Shown in pieces: positions 17,719-27,872 of a stretch of DNA of 64,000 bases (positions within the stretch are counted from its first letter, which is position 1; each line of letters opens with the position of its first letter). The stretch covers positions 744,001 to 808,000 of the forward strand of contig NZ_AP023179.1 in the NCBI RefSeq assembly GCF_013426915.1, written 5' to 3'. A program made the position numbers and the translations under genes. The notes below the pieces were generated by a model that did no database searches, had not been told where the DNA came from, and was given only the letters and a program-made list of their open reading frames with translations. This DNA comes from Paraburkholderia sp. PGU19. GTDB lineage: Bacteria; Pseudomonadota; Gammaproteobacteria; Burkholderiales; Burkholderiaceae.

Positions 17719-19404
17719 TCAGGCCGCGAGCGTCGCGCGATCGAAATACAGCTGCGCGATTGCCGTGAAGCGCACGCCGTTCAGCTGCTTGCGCGCGGCG
17801 ATCAGCTGGTCGTAGAAGAACGGGAAGATCACGGGTGTCTCGTCGAGCAGCAGCGTCTGGATCTGCGCGGACACTTTTTTCTGCGCGGCGATATCGAGCG
17901 CGGCGACGTAATCGGCGACCAGCTTGTCGTACTGCGGGTTCTTGAAGTGCGCGGCGTTCCACGTGCCCGTGCTCGTCAACGGCGCGTTGAGGAATACGTT
18001 CGGCACGCCGCGGCTGCCGTAATCGGTGATGCCGAGCGGCGAATCGAGCCAGTCCGATTTACCCGGCGCACCCGAGCCGTAATACTGCGACTGGCTCTCG
18101 ACCTTCAGATTGATGCGGATGCCCACAGCCTTCGCATAGTTCTGCGCGACGACGGCGAGATCGGGAATCTCCATGAACTTCTCGGTTGTGAGCGTCACGT
18201 CGAAACCGTTCGGCACGCCCGCCTGCGCGAGCAATTGCTTCGCCTTCGCGACATCGATCTTGCGCTGCGGCACGCCCGCATCCGAAGAAGGAAACACGGG
18301 TGCGAACGGACTGTCGTTGCCGACCTGCGCGCGGCCCTTGAAGAGACCCTTGACGATCACTTCGCGATCGAGCGATAGCGCGAGCGCCTGGCGCACGCGC
18401 TTGTCCTTGAACTGCGGGCTGTCGACGCGCATGTGAATCTGCCGGTGCGCGCTCGACTTCACGCCGACCACCTTGAACTCGGGGTTGTTGATCAGCCCCT
18501 GGCCGCCCTGCACGGTGAACGTGGGCATGACGTCGGCCTGATGGCCTTGCAGCGCGAGAATCTGCGCCTGCTGGTCCGCGTAGAAGGTGAACTGCACGCG
18601 CTGCGGCAGCGCCTTTTCGCCCCAATAGTCGGGATTGCGCACGAACGACACGCCCACCTTCGCCTGGTACTTCTCGAGCTTGAACGGTCCCGTGCCGATG
18701 AAGGTTTTTTCGTAGTTGCCCGCGTAGTTCGCGGGGAGAATCACCGCGTTGTAGTTGTCCGACGAAACGTAGTACGGGAAGTTGCCGTTGGGCGCGTCGA
18801 GATGGAATGCGACGGTGTGATCGTCGACGACCTTCGTGCCGCCCTTCGACAGCACGCCCTTCAATGTCGAGAGCGCAGCCGAGCCGGCGGCAGGATCGGC
18901 GAGGCGGTCGAAGGTCGCGGCGACGTCCTTCGCGGTGAAGGGTTGGCCGTCGTGGAACTTCACGTTCTCGCGCAGCTTGAAGGTCCACACGTCGCCTTTG
19001 TCGTTCGGCTTCCACGACAGCGCGAGCACGGGTTTGAGCGTCTGTTTTTCGCCGTCGTCGTCGATCAGGAATTCGCCCGTCTGATTGAGCAGGCAGAGGC
19101 TCGCGGAGTCGGTGACCGTCATCGGATCGACGGCGCCCGTGGGCGTCAGGTGCGCGACGCGGATCGTCGCGTTCGCGCCCGCCGCACCTTGCGCGCGGGC
19201 GCTGCGCGGTACCAGCAGCGCGCCGCCCGCAAGCGACATGCCGATCACGCTCGCATACCGCAGCAATTCGCGGCGCGTGAGGCGGCCGGCGAGAAATTCG
19301 TCGATGGCGTGATTGCCGTGGGCGTCGGCGCTGCGGCGCGCCGCTTCCAGGTCAATTGATTCTGCCGGGCGAGGCGCAAAACGCGGGTCCGCGGATTTCT
19401 TCAT
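17719..19404 (-). CDS. Tat-exported solute-binding protein of the peptide ABC transporter (SBP family 5)
   Basis: 561 residues from the ATG at 19404. The N-terminus is unusually long before the signal: about 40 residues precede a twin-arginine segment TRRELLRYASVIGMSLAGGALL and a cleavage site near ARAQG. The mature part has the SBP_bac_5 pattern (PVLALSWKPNDKGDVWTFKLRENVKFHDGQPFTAKDV and RVDSPQFKDKRVRQALALSLDRE). It delivers peptides or similar solutes to the DppB/DppC-type permease. First gene of a four-gene operon. Tat export suggests folding or cofactor loading before secretion (inference). Confidence 0.92.
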   Translation of the reverse strand: MKKSADPRFAPRPAESIDLEAARRSADAHGNHAIDEFLAGRLTRRELLRYASVIGMSLAGGALLVPRSARAQGAAGANATIRVAHLTPTGAVDPMTVTDSASLCLLNQTGEFLIDDDGEKQTLKPVLALSWKPNDKGDVWTFKLRENVKFHDGQPFTAKDVAATFDRLADPAAGSAALSTLKGVLSKGGTKVVDDHTVAFHLDAPNGNFPYYVSSDNYNAVILPANYAGNYEKTFIGTGPFKLEKYQAKVGVSFVRNPDYWGEKALPQRVQFTFYADQQAQILALQGHQADVMPTFTVQGGQGLINNPEFKVVGVKSSAHRQIHMRVDSPQFKDKRVRQALALSLDREVIVKGLFKGRAQVGNDSPFAPVFPSSDAGVPQRKIDVAKAKQLLAQAGVPNGFDVTLTTEKFMEIPDLAVVAQNYAKAVGIRINLKVESQSQYYGSGAPGKSDWLDSPLGITDYGSRGVPNVFLNAPLTSTGTWNAAHFKNPQYDKLVADYVAALDIAAQKKVSAQIQTLLLDETPVIFPFFYDQLIAARKQLNGVRFTAIAQLYFDRATLAA

Positions 19405-19661
19405 CGATGGTGGTCCGATCCGTTCTGTTGGGACGCCACGCGTGCTGTTGCGAGGCGCTGCGGTGGTAGTGCGACGATGATGCGGGTTCAGTGTAAGCGA
19501 TTGACTCTGGATTGGGAGCATTCGCGGCCACGCGCGGTTCCCTTCATACGATTCCCGGCGGCAGTTGTGTCGTGCGCACAACGGCGCGGCGCATCGCCGC
19601 AACGGGCGGCGCGCTGGGGCGACCGTTCCGGCGCTTAGGCGGCGCTCTGTTCGTGGCGGTG

Positions 19662-20680
19662 TTATCGGCCGAGCGGCGCGGGCTTGCGCCAGCGATGAAA
19701 CAGGATCGAGCCGATCCAGCACAGCATGAAGAGGCTCACGATGCCGTAGCCCAGCATGCCGAAGCGTTCGTTGACGGCTGCCACCGCGTCCCACGCGCCG
19801 CCGCTGAGTCCGAGCTTGTCCGATAGCAAGCCGAGTGCCTCGATGCCGCCGATCGCGATCGCGACCACGGCGGACACGAACGTGATGCTCGCGTTGTAGT
19901 AGAGCTTGCGCTTCGGGTCGTCCATGGCCCAGCTGTAAGCGTGGACCATCAGCACGTTATCGGTCGAATCGACGAGCGTCATGCCCGCCGTGAAGAGCGC
20001 AGGAAACACGAGGATCGAGTAGAGCGGCAGGCCTTTGCCCGCTTCGGCGGCGGCGATGGCGAGCAGGCCGATTTCCGTCGCCGTGTCGAAGCCGAGGCCG
20101 AACAGCACGCCGACGGGGTACATGTGCCAGCTTTTCGTGACGAGCCGGAAGAGGGGCTTCAGCGCCCGCGACAGCAGACCGGCGGGCGCGCCACGTGCGG
20201 CGTCCTCGTGCGTCAGTTCTCCGCCTTGCTGCACGTGTCGGTATCGACGCCACACATCGCGCAGGATCACGAGGTTGACGCCGGCCAGCACCAGCAGAAA
20301 CACCGACGATACCAACGTGCCGATCGTGCCACCCACGGCATGAAAGGCCTCGAAGCGCCCGTGCAGCGACAGCGCCGTCAACGCGATGCCGATGGTGGCG
20401 GCAACCACGATGGTCGAATGTCCGAGCGAGAACGCCAGTCCGACGCCGAGCGGCCGCTTGCCTTCCTGCATCAGCTTGCGCGTGACGGTGTCGATTGCGG
20501 CGATGTGGTCGGCGTCGACGGCATGCCGCAGGCCGAAGCCGTAGGCGAGCAACGCGGTGCCGAGCAGCAGCGGATAGTCGCGAAACGCGATCAGCGCCCA
20601 CGCCCACGCCGCGAGATTGGCGGGATCAGGCCGGCATACAGTGTGACGAGGCGGGGGCGCAGCGAAGGGGGCGGCGTCAT
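19662..20680 (-). pseudogene. Nickel/cobalt permease (HoxN/NixA family) interrupted by a one-base frameshift
   Basis: From the ATG at 20680 the frame reads MTPPPSLRPRLVTLYAGLI and then stops early. Shifting by one base at the CCC run (plus-strand GGG, 20622-20624) restores PANLAAWAWALIAFRDYPLLLGTALLAYGFGLRHAVDADHI and the rest of a NiCoT permease to 19662, about 339 residues in all. Both family signatures are intact: RHAVDADHIAAID and LGFDTATEIG. No ATG or GTG exists in the main frame above the break. It is either a recent inactivating deletion or a sequencing error in a C-run. It lies 28 bases downstream of a His-rich cupin gene on the same strand. Confidence 0.8.
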
Positions 20681-20708
20681 ACGGGCGTTGGACCTGGTTT
20701 GCGATTGG

Positions 20709-21206
20709 TCAATGATCGTGTGGGTGCTTGTGGATCGGGTCGACCCAGTAGACGGTTTCGGGTTGCTCGACGGCGTCGATGTTCAGGTTGACGACGACGG
20801 CTTCGTTGTCGCTGCGGACGAGCACGCATTCGAGGGGATCGTCGGTGCTGGCGTTGATTTCCTGATGTGGCACATACGGCGGCACGAAGATGAAGTCGCC
20901 GGGGCCCGCTTCGGCAGTGAATTCCAGATGCTCGCCCCAGCGCATGCGGGCATGGCCGCGCACGACGTAGATCACGCTTTCTAGTGCGCCATGGTGATGC
21001 GCGCCTGTCTTTGCGTTCGGGTGGATTGTGACGGTGCCCGCCCATAGCTTCTGCGCGCCGGCGCGCGCGGCGTTGATTGCGGCGGCGCGGTTCATGCCGG
21101 GGGTTTGTGGTGTGTTCGTGTCGAGCTGGTCGCCCTTGATGACTTTGACGCCGTGTTCGCGCCAGTCAATCTGGGGTTGGGGGGGCTGCTCGTGATCGTG
21201 GGTCAT
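20709..21206 (-). CDS. Cupin-domain protein with His-rich ends
   Basis: 165 residues with AAGGAG before the ATG. The cupin core has TGAHHHGALESVIYVVRGHARMRWG and GPGDFIFVPPYVPHQEIN, supplying the usual His/His/Glu/His metal site. Both ends are histidine-rich (MTHDHE and IHKHPHDH). It precedes the nickel/cobalt permease gene, so a role in metal binding or response is a reasonable guess, not shown. Its promoter must lie within or beside the repeat element that begins about 70 bases upstream. Confidence 0.85.
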   Translation of the reverse strand: MTHDHEQPPQPQIDWREHGVKVIKGDQLDTNTPQTPGMNRAAAINAARAGAQKLWAGTVTIHPNAKTGAHHHGALESVIYVVRGHARMRWGEHLEFTAEAGPGDFIFVPPYVPHQEINASTDDPLECVLVRSDNEAVVVNLNIDAVEQPETVYWVDPIHKHPHDH

Positions 21207-21272
21207 GTCTTGTCTCCTTGCCGGGCGACTTGATTGGGTATTCTGGCATGGACAAAAGTTTGAGGGTGGTTT

Positions 21273-21294
21273 GGGGTTGGGGTTGGGTTTGGGG
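21273..21294 (+). repeat. G-quadruplex-type G-tract motif
   Basis: Four G-runs (GGGG, GGGG, GGG, GGGG) separated by 2-3 T residues, on the template strand upstream of the cupin gene and at the outer edge of repeat copy A. Confidence 0.6.
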
Positions 21295-21462
21295 TTGTCT
21301 GCGACGCTGGGTGGTTCGCTTGTGTTTGCGCTGGCATCCGCGGTTTGGCTTCGTGGCGCGGCCGGGTTGCTTTGCTTGTGTTTTCGCTGGCATCCGCGAT
21401 TCGTTAGCGTGCTTCAGGCGTCGCCCCTGTGCGGGGCGGCACCTACTTTTCTTTGCCGCCGC
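21294..21462 (+). repeat. Repeat copy A, outer part (interrupted by IS66)
   Basis: Contains two sub-repeats of GCGCTGGCATCCGCG type, a CGCCCC/GGGGCG hairpin, and the left arm of a TACTTTTCTTTGC hairpin. It matches the reverse complement of 23445-23620 (copy B) at most positions. The IS66 element splits it at 21462; the continuation begins at 22937. The whole 21207-21513 gap contains only this repeat, the G-tract and the IS left end. Confidence 0.88.
21455..21462 (+). repeat. IS66 target-site duplication, left copy (GCCGCCGC)
   Basis: Identical to 22937-22944. The uninterrupted copy B carries this octamer once, confirming a duplication made on insertion. Confidence 0.95.
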
Positions 21463-22936
21463 GTAACTATTCAGCGCTTGTAAACTGCTACCAGGCTGTG
21501 CATAGTGAGGGACATGACGAAGATGCCCGACCTCAAGGACCTGACACCGGAGCAGAAGGACGCACTCATCGTTGATCTGGTGAGGCGTCTGAACGAGCTC
21601 GAGGCAAAGCTTGAGAAGGACAGTCATAACTCCAGCAAGCCGCCGTCAAGCGATGGTCCAAGGCGCAAGCCGAAGTCATTGCGCGGCACGAGCGGGGCCA
21701 GGCCTGGCGCGCAACCGGGGCACAAGGGCAAGACGCTCAAACGCGTCGCGCAACCCGATCACATCGAGATTCACCCGGTGGCGCTGGTGTGCGATGCATG
21801 TGGCCAACGCATCGCAGCAGCCCGCGTGGCCGTGTTGCCCGAAGGCCGTCAGGTGATCGATTTGCCACCCACGCGCTTTGAGGTGACCGAGCATCGCGTG
21901 CAGATCGCGCAGTGCCGCTGCGGCAAGCATCACTCGGGCGCATTTCCCAAGGGCGTGAGCCAGGCGGTTCAGTACGGCCCCCAGATTCGCGCCGCAGCCG
22001 TCTATCTGACGCAATACCAGCAGTTGCCGGTTGCGCGCACCGCCCAGGCGCTGAAGGACCTGTTTGGTCTGCATGTGGTTACGGGAACCGTCCAGCACAG
22101 CATTGATCAGGCCGCGCAGTTACTGGTGCCAGCCGTTGAGCAGATCCGGCAGGCGCTACGCGGGCAACCCGTGGTGCATTTCGATGAGAGCTGCATGCGC
22201 GTGGGGCGCGAGTCCCGCTGGCTGCATGTCGCCTCGACGCACGCGTTGAGCTGGTATGGCGCGCACCGCAAGCGCGGCAGCGAGGCGCTGGACAGCTTCG
22301 GCATTCTTCCCGGCTTTAGGGGAGTCGCGGTCCATGACGGCTGGCGGCCGTATGCCGGCTATGAGTGTGAGCATGCGCTGTGCAATGCTCATCATCTGCG
22401 CGAACTGGCGTTTGTCCTGGAGTCCACGCAGCAACGCTGGGCCCAGCAGATGATTGACCTGCTTTGCCAGGCAAAGCGCGAGGTCGACCTCAGTCAGGCT
22501 GCAGGAAACACCTCGCTGAGTCAGGCGCGCCAACGCTATTACACACGGCGCAGCCGCGCCCTGATCGCCCAGGCACGCAAGCTCAATCCGCAGCAGGCAC
22601 GTGAGTCCGGGCGCCGGGAACGCCGCGGCAGGATCAGGCAAAGCTTTACCTGCAACCTGCTCACACGGCTTCACAAGTATGCCGATGAGGTGTGGCGTTT
22701 CATTGCCGATCACCGCGTACCGTTCGACAACAACCAGGCCGAACGCGATATCCGCATGCCCAAACTCAAACAGAAGATCTCCGGGTGCTTCCGCTCGGAA
22801 TCGGGTATGGAGGCGTTCTGCACGATCCGCTCCTACCTTGCCACCTTACGCAAGCAGAGCCGTTCGCTGATCGACGCGCTCGCCCTGGCCTTTACAGGAG
22901 TCGTCGTTTCGCCTCTGGTTACCGCTGAATAGTTAC
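21463..22936 (+). mobile_element. IS66-family insertion sequence, single-ORF type, complete
   Basis: 1474 bases bounded by perfect 14-bp terminal inverted repeats (GTAACTATTCAGCG at 21463-21476 and its complement at 22923-22936). Flanks are 8-bp duplications, the length typical of the family. It carries only the transposase, without the accessory tnpA/tnpB of canonical IS66, like the ISBst12 subgroup. Intact ends, intact transposase and identical duplications suggest recent insertion. Confidence 0.95.
21514..22932 (+). CDS. IS66-family transposase (TnpC type)
   Basis: About 472 residues; the ATG at 21514 (MTKMPDL) is preferred. An N-terminal coiled coil (VRRLNELEAKLEKDSHNSSKPPSSD) leads to the zinc-finger-like CDACGQ..CRCGKHHSG region. 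The DDE core follows, with likely catalytic residues in VVHFDES, AVHDGWRPY and DNNQAERDIRM. The last codons lie inside the right inverted repeat. Length and motifs look intact, so it is probably active. Confidence 0.95.
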   Translation: MTKMPDLKDLTPEQKDALIVDLVRRLNELEAKLEKDSHNSSKPPSSDGPRRKPKSLRGTSGARPGAQPGHKGKTLKRVAQPDHIEIHPVALVCDACGQRIAAARVAVLPEGRQVIDLPPTRFEVTEHRVQIAQCRCGKHHSGAFPKGVSQAVQYGPQIRAAAVYLTQYQQLPVARTAQALKDLFGLHVVTGTVQHSIDQAAQLLVPAVEQIRQALRGQPVVHFDESCMRVGRESRWLHVASTHALSWYGAHRKRGSEALDSFGILPGFRGVAVHDGWRPYAGYECEHALCNAHHLRELAFVLESTQQRWAQQMIDLLCQAKREVDLSQAAGNTSLSQARQRYYTRRSRALIAQARKLNPQQARESGRRERRGRIRQSFTCNLLTRLHKYADEVWRFIADHRVPFDNNQAERDIRMPKLKQKISGCFRSESGMEAFCTIRSYLATLRKQSRSLIDALALAFTGVVVSPLVTAE

Positions 22937-22944
22937 GCCGCCGC
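22937..22944 (+). repeat. IS66 target-site duplication, right copy (GCCGCCGC)
   Basis: Exact match to 21455-21462 on the other side of the element. Confidence 0.95.
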
Positions 22945-23458
22945 AAAGAAAAGTAGGCAAAAGAAAGCGGCTAACACCGCCAACATTTCTTCATGCCTGA
23001 GGGCCCCCAACGGGTCTTACGCGTCACACGGCAACGTATCTGTTCGCCTGCGTTGCCAACGCGCTGAATGAGCGCCTCACCCGCGTCGATTACCCGTACA
23101 TAGGCTAACGGCAGCGAATGGTTTGTGCCGCCCAGGTGGCAAACTGTGTGTAGGTTGTCGCGTCGTATAAGGGTAGCGCTCTTACAAAGTGGGACGCGTG
23201 CGCTATCGGTCCGAAGTGAGGCGTGCGAGGCACTACGGCCTACACACAGTTTGCCACCTGGGCGGCAGAGGACTGTCCGGCGCGGCATGTGGCGACGCGG
23301 GCGCGTGAAGCGGGTGAGGCGCACCGCAAGAGCGTTGGCAACGAACATGGGTCACGTGATTGCCGTGTGAAGCGTAGGAACCTCTGGGGGCCCTCAGGCA
23401 AGAACTAGAACTGGCGGTGTTAGCCGCTTTCTTTTGCCTCTACTTTTCTTTGCGGCGG
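22938..23458. repeat. Giant imperfect palindrome: two inverted repeat copies, arms about 217-220 bp, loop 84 bp
   Basis: The left arm (22938-23154) pairs with the right arm (23239-23458). Perfect blocks are 19 bp at the outer ends (22938-22956 with 23440-23458), 15 bp (22995-23009 with 23385-23399), CGTTGCCAACGC, GCGCCTCACCCGC, and a 29-bp inner block (23126-23154 with 23239-23267). Spacers between blocks differ in sequence but keep near-equal length. Reading frames here are mirror images and not genes. With the outer parts, this accounts for the gap 22937-23678. Confidence 0.92.
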
Positions 23459-23620
23459 CAGAGAAAAGTAGGTGCCGCCCCGCACAGGGGCGACGCGTGA
23501 AGCAGGCTAACGCATCGCGGATGCCAGCGCAAACACAAGCAAACCAACCCGGCCACGCCACGAAGCCAACCCGCGGACGCCAGCGCAAACACAAGCAGCC
23601 CACCCAGCGCCGCAAACAGC
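23239..23620 (-). repeat. Repeat copy B (inverted relative to copy A, uninterrupted)
   Basis: Reverse complement of copy A from the 29-bp inner block through the TACTTTTCTTTGC hairpin and the GCATCCGCG sub-repeats. It ends right at the fusA terminator. It preserves the empty IS66 target site near 23450. Confidence 0.88.
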
Positions 23621-23655
23621 AAAAAAAAAGGCCCATCCCCACAGGAACAGGCCTT
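23621..23655 (-). terminator. Intrinsic terminator of fusA
   Basis: On the minus strand AAGGCC, a 16-base loop, GGCCTT and then a run of nine or more T. It lies just after the fusA stop and abuts repeat copy B. Confidence 0.8.
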
Positions 23656-23678
23656 CGCCCCAAGCAAACCAAACCGGC

Positions 23679-25784
<2,106 letters not shown>

Positions 25785-25969
25785 GTGAACCTCCATGTGT
25801 TGGCGCGCCGGTGGCTGGCGCCGGGCCTTCTGCTGGCATTTGCTGCGCGGCCCGGACGATCTCGGTGCTGCTGGTGAGACTATAAGAATAGCGTGTCGCC
25901 CCGGCTTTTGCAGGAATCCTGCCAGAAGCCGCCGGAGCTGGCGCCCGCCATACATTGCGTCGCGGCGGA

Positions 25970-26008
25970 TAAAAAACAAGCCGGCGCGCCTTGCGGCTGC
26001 GCCGGCTT
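25970..26008 (-). terminator. Intrinsic terminator after the DUF192 gene
   Basis: AAGCCGGCGC (25978-25987) pairs with GCGCCGGCTT (25999-26008). On the minus strand it is followed by TTGTTTTTT. It separates the DUF192 gene from fusA, so fusA needs its own promoter in 25785-25969. Confidence 0.8.
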
Positions 26009-26039
26009 CCGTCCGGTTCGTGTGCAGGGGAGGGTTCGC

Positions 26040-26555
26040 TTATTGCGGCGCCGGCAGCCCTTGCATCTTCATACCGGGCTTGATGCCCTTCGACGTGAAC
26101 CACCCCTTGCTCATCTCCAGCGCGTAGACGCCGTTGTTCTTCGGGCAATGGTTGTTGGTGGTTTCGGCCTGCATTTCGTCGATGTCGGTGATCGTGCCGT
26201 CCGCGCGCATGAATGCGATCGACAGCGGGATCAGCGTGTTCTTCATCCAGAAGCAATGCACGGCGTTCTCGCCGAATACGAACAGCATGCCTTCGTTCGG
26301 TGCGAGTTGCGTGCGGTACATCAAACCTTGCTCGCGGTCCGCATCGTTCGCGGCGACGGCGGCGTCGATGACGAACATGCCTGCCGTGAGCTTGGTGCGT
26401 GGAAAGTCGCCGGGTTGTTTTGCGCCCTGGGGCATCTGCTGCGCATACGCATCTTGCGCGGACATCGCCGTCAGCGACACGGCCGACAATGCGGCAACAG
26501 GCAATGCAACTGCAATCGCGAAGCGCGCGATCAACGAGCGCAATGAAAATCGCAC
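26040..26555 (-). CDS. DUF192-family exported protein
   Basis: About 171 residues using GTG at 26555, which has AAGGAG 7 bases upstream; an upstream ATG lacks a ribosome site. A signal peptide (LIARFAIAVALPVAALSAVSL..AYAQQ) precedes the DUF192 domain: EQGLMYRTQLAPNEGMLFVFG, HCFWMKNTLIPLSIAFM and KGIKPGMKM. The family is periplasmic or extracytoplasmic and of unknown function. It stands alone between terminators. Confidence 0.9.
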   Translation of the reverse strand: MRFSLRSLIARFAIAVALPVAALSAVSLTAMSAQDAYAQQMPQGAKQPGDFPRTKLTAGMFVIDAAVAANDADREQGLMYRTQLAPNEGMLFVFGENAVHCFWMKNTLIPLSIAFMRADGTITDIDEMQAETTNNHCPKNNGVYALEMSKGWFTSKGIKPGMKMQGLPAPQ

Positions 26556-26603
26556 GACATAGCTCCTTGCTGAATATGATCCGCGCATGTTACGCGAGCG
26601 CGT

Positions 26604-26644
26604 CAAAAACAAAAAGGCAGAGGGCCTTGTGGCCATCTGCCTTT
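26604..26644 (-). terminator. Intrinsic terminator of the small Lys/Ala-rich protein gene
   Basis: AAAGGCAGA (26613-26621) pairs with TCTGCCTTT (26636-26644), with GGCC/GGCC inner pairing. A T-rich run follows on the minus strand. Confidence 0.8.
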
Positions 26645-26700
26645 CAACGCCGTAAGAACGGCAAAACTGCTTGATTCTTGACTGCGTTATTGCAACAAAC

Positions 26701-26895
26701 TTATTCCGAAGCTGCCGAAGCTGCTGCCGGAGCTGCTGCCTTCTTGTGCGACTTCTTGTGCGAAACCTTCTTCGTTGCCTTGTGCGACGAAGCTGCTGCT
26801 GCCGGAGCTGCCGAAGCTGCTTCCGGTGCCGAAGCTTGTGCGAATGCTGCCGTTGCGAAGAGGCCAGCGACCAGAGCGGCGATCAGTTTGTTCAT
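26701..26895 (-). CDS. Small exported Ala/Lys/His-rich protein
   Basis: 64 residues: a signal peptide (MNKLIAALVAGLFATAAFAQ) then a low-complexity tail of Ala, Lys, Ser and His with a KKVSHKKSHKK core. AGGA precedes the ATG. It resembles the small basic periplasmic proteins, some called acid-shock-like, that are frequent in Burkholderiaceae. No fold or function can be assigned. It has its own terminator, arguing for a real monocistronic gene. Confidence 0.75.
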   Translation of the reverse strand: MNKLIAALVAGLFATAAFAQASAPEAASAAPAAAASSHKATKKVSHKKSHKKAAAPAAASAASE

Positions 26896-27302
26896 TTTGC
26901 AAATCCTCAGCTTTAGTTAATTAACCCAATGACCCGATCAGGTTGAGTCATGTCGTTAAACGTGCCGTCCACCTTTCGGTTGACATCCGCATCGAAGAAA
27001 TTTTTCTTTGCGGCTGCGAGCGTTCAGACACCTTCATGCAGCTCGTTGGAGCGGCGTGCACAAAGGCTCTTGAGGCTGAATGCCGGACAGCTTTATCGGC
27101 ATCTGCGTCGAGTAACGCATGAACGCGCGACGCGGTTGACGAAAATTTTCAGGAATTTTTGTGAGTGTGATAACGCCTCGCAGATTGGTACTTTTTAACG
27201 CTTTTCGCGCGCATTTTTCAAATGACGCAATCGAATAAAAAACGCATGTCGATACAACGGCTTAGCGGAATATCGACCGGTTTTTCGTGGGCGTATTGAC
27301 GA
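26896..27302. other. Non-coding gap upstream of the small exported protein gene
   Basis: AT-rich relative to its surroundings, particularly 27130-27250, with a TTAATTAA palindrome close to the small gene's start. An 82-codon plus-strand frame at 26950-27198 has no ribosome site or recognisable domain. Presumably it holds the small gene's promoter and the rluE 3' region; no clear terminator or operator is seen. Confidence 0.4.
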
Positions 27303-27872
27303 CTATGCGAAGCCTTCCCAGGGCGCGCGCGACGGAAGTTCGATGCTCTCGCCTGGCTGCAGTCCAAGCAAAAAAATATCGAGCGCGCCGACGCCGACCC
27401 GCACGAGACGCAACGTCGGATAGCCAACGGCCGCCGTCATGCGGCGCACCTGGCGATTTTTGCCTTCGGTGATCGACAGTTCGATCCATGTGGTGGGAAT
27501 CGCCGCGCGGTATCGAATGGGCGGCGTGCGGGCCCATAGCGCTTCGCCGGGTTCGACGAATTCCGCGCGGCAGGGGCGCGTCACATAGTCGCCGAGATCG
27601 ACGCCGCGCGCGAGCGCCTTCAGATCGCCGTCTGTCGGCGCGCCTTCCACTTGCGCCCAATATCGCTTCACGAGCTTGTGCCGAGGCTCGGCGATGCGCG
27701 CCTGCAGCGCGCCGTCGTCGGTGAGCAGCAGCAGACCTTCGCTATCGGAGTCGAGTCGCCCTGCGGGATAGATGCCGGGCATCTTTACCCAATCGGCCAG
27801 CGACGCACGCGTTTCGTGCGCCGAAAACTGGCAGATCGTGCCGAACGGTTTGTTGAGAGCGAGCAGAGTCAT
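27303..27872 (-). CDS. rluE: 23S rRNA pseudouridine synthase, RsuA/RluE family
   Basis: 189 residues. The catalytic Asp lies in AGRLDSDSEGLLLLTDDG, with LALNKPFGTICQFSA at the N-terminus and ITEGKNRQVRRMTAAVGYPTLRLVRVGVG at the C-terminus. It lacks an S4 domain and is short, as in RluE, which modifies U2457 of 23S rRNA in E. coli. It sits divergently upstream of icd, an arrangement frequent in betaproteobacteria. Confidence 0.9.
   Translation of the reverse strand: MTLLALNKPFGTICQFSAHETRASLADWVKMPGIYPAGRLDSDSEGLLLLTDDGALQARIAEPRHKLVKRYWAQVEGAPTDGDLKALARGVDLGDYVTRPCRAEFVEPGEALWARTPPIRYRAAIPTTWIELSITEGKNRQVRRMTAAVGYPTLRLVRVGVGALDIFLLGLQPGESIELPSRAPWEGFA

Noticed and set aside
22971..23348. 125-codon minus-strand frame and similar plus frames inside the palindrome
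   Set aside because: They span both palindrome arms, have no homology I recognise and no ribosome sites. The conserved blocks are palindromic and not codon-biased.
26950..27198. 82-codon plus-strand frame upstream of the small exported protein
   Set aside because: No ribosome site, atypical codon use for this genome and no recognisable features.
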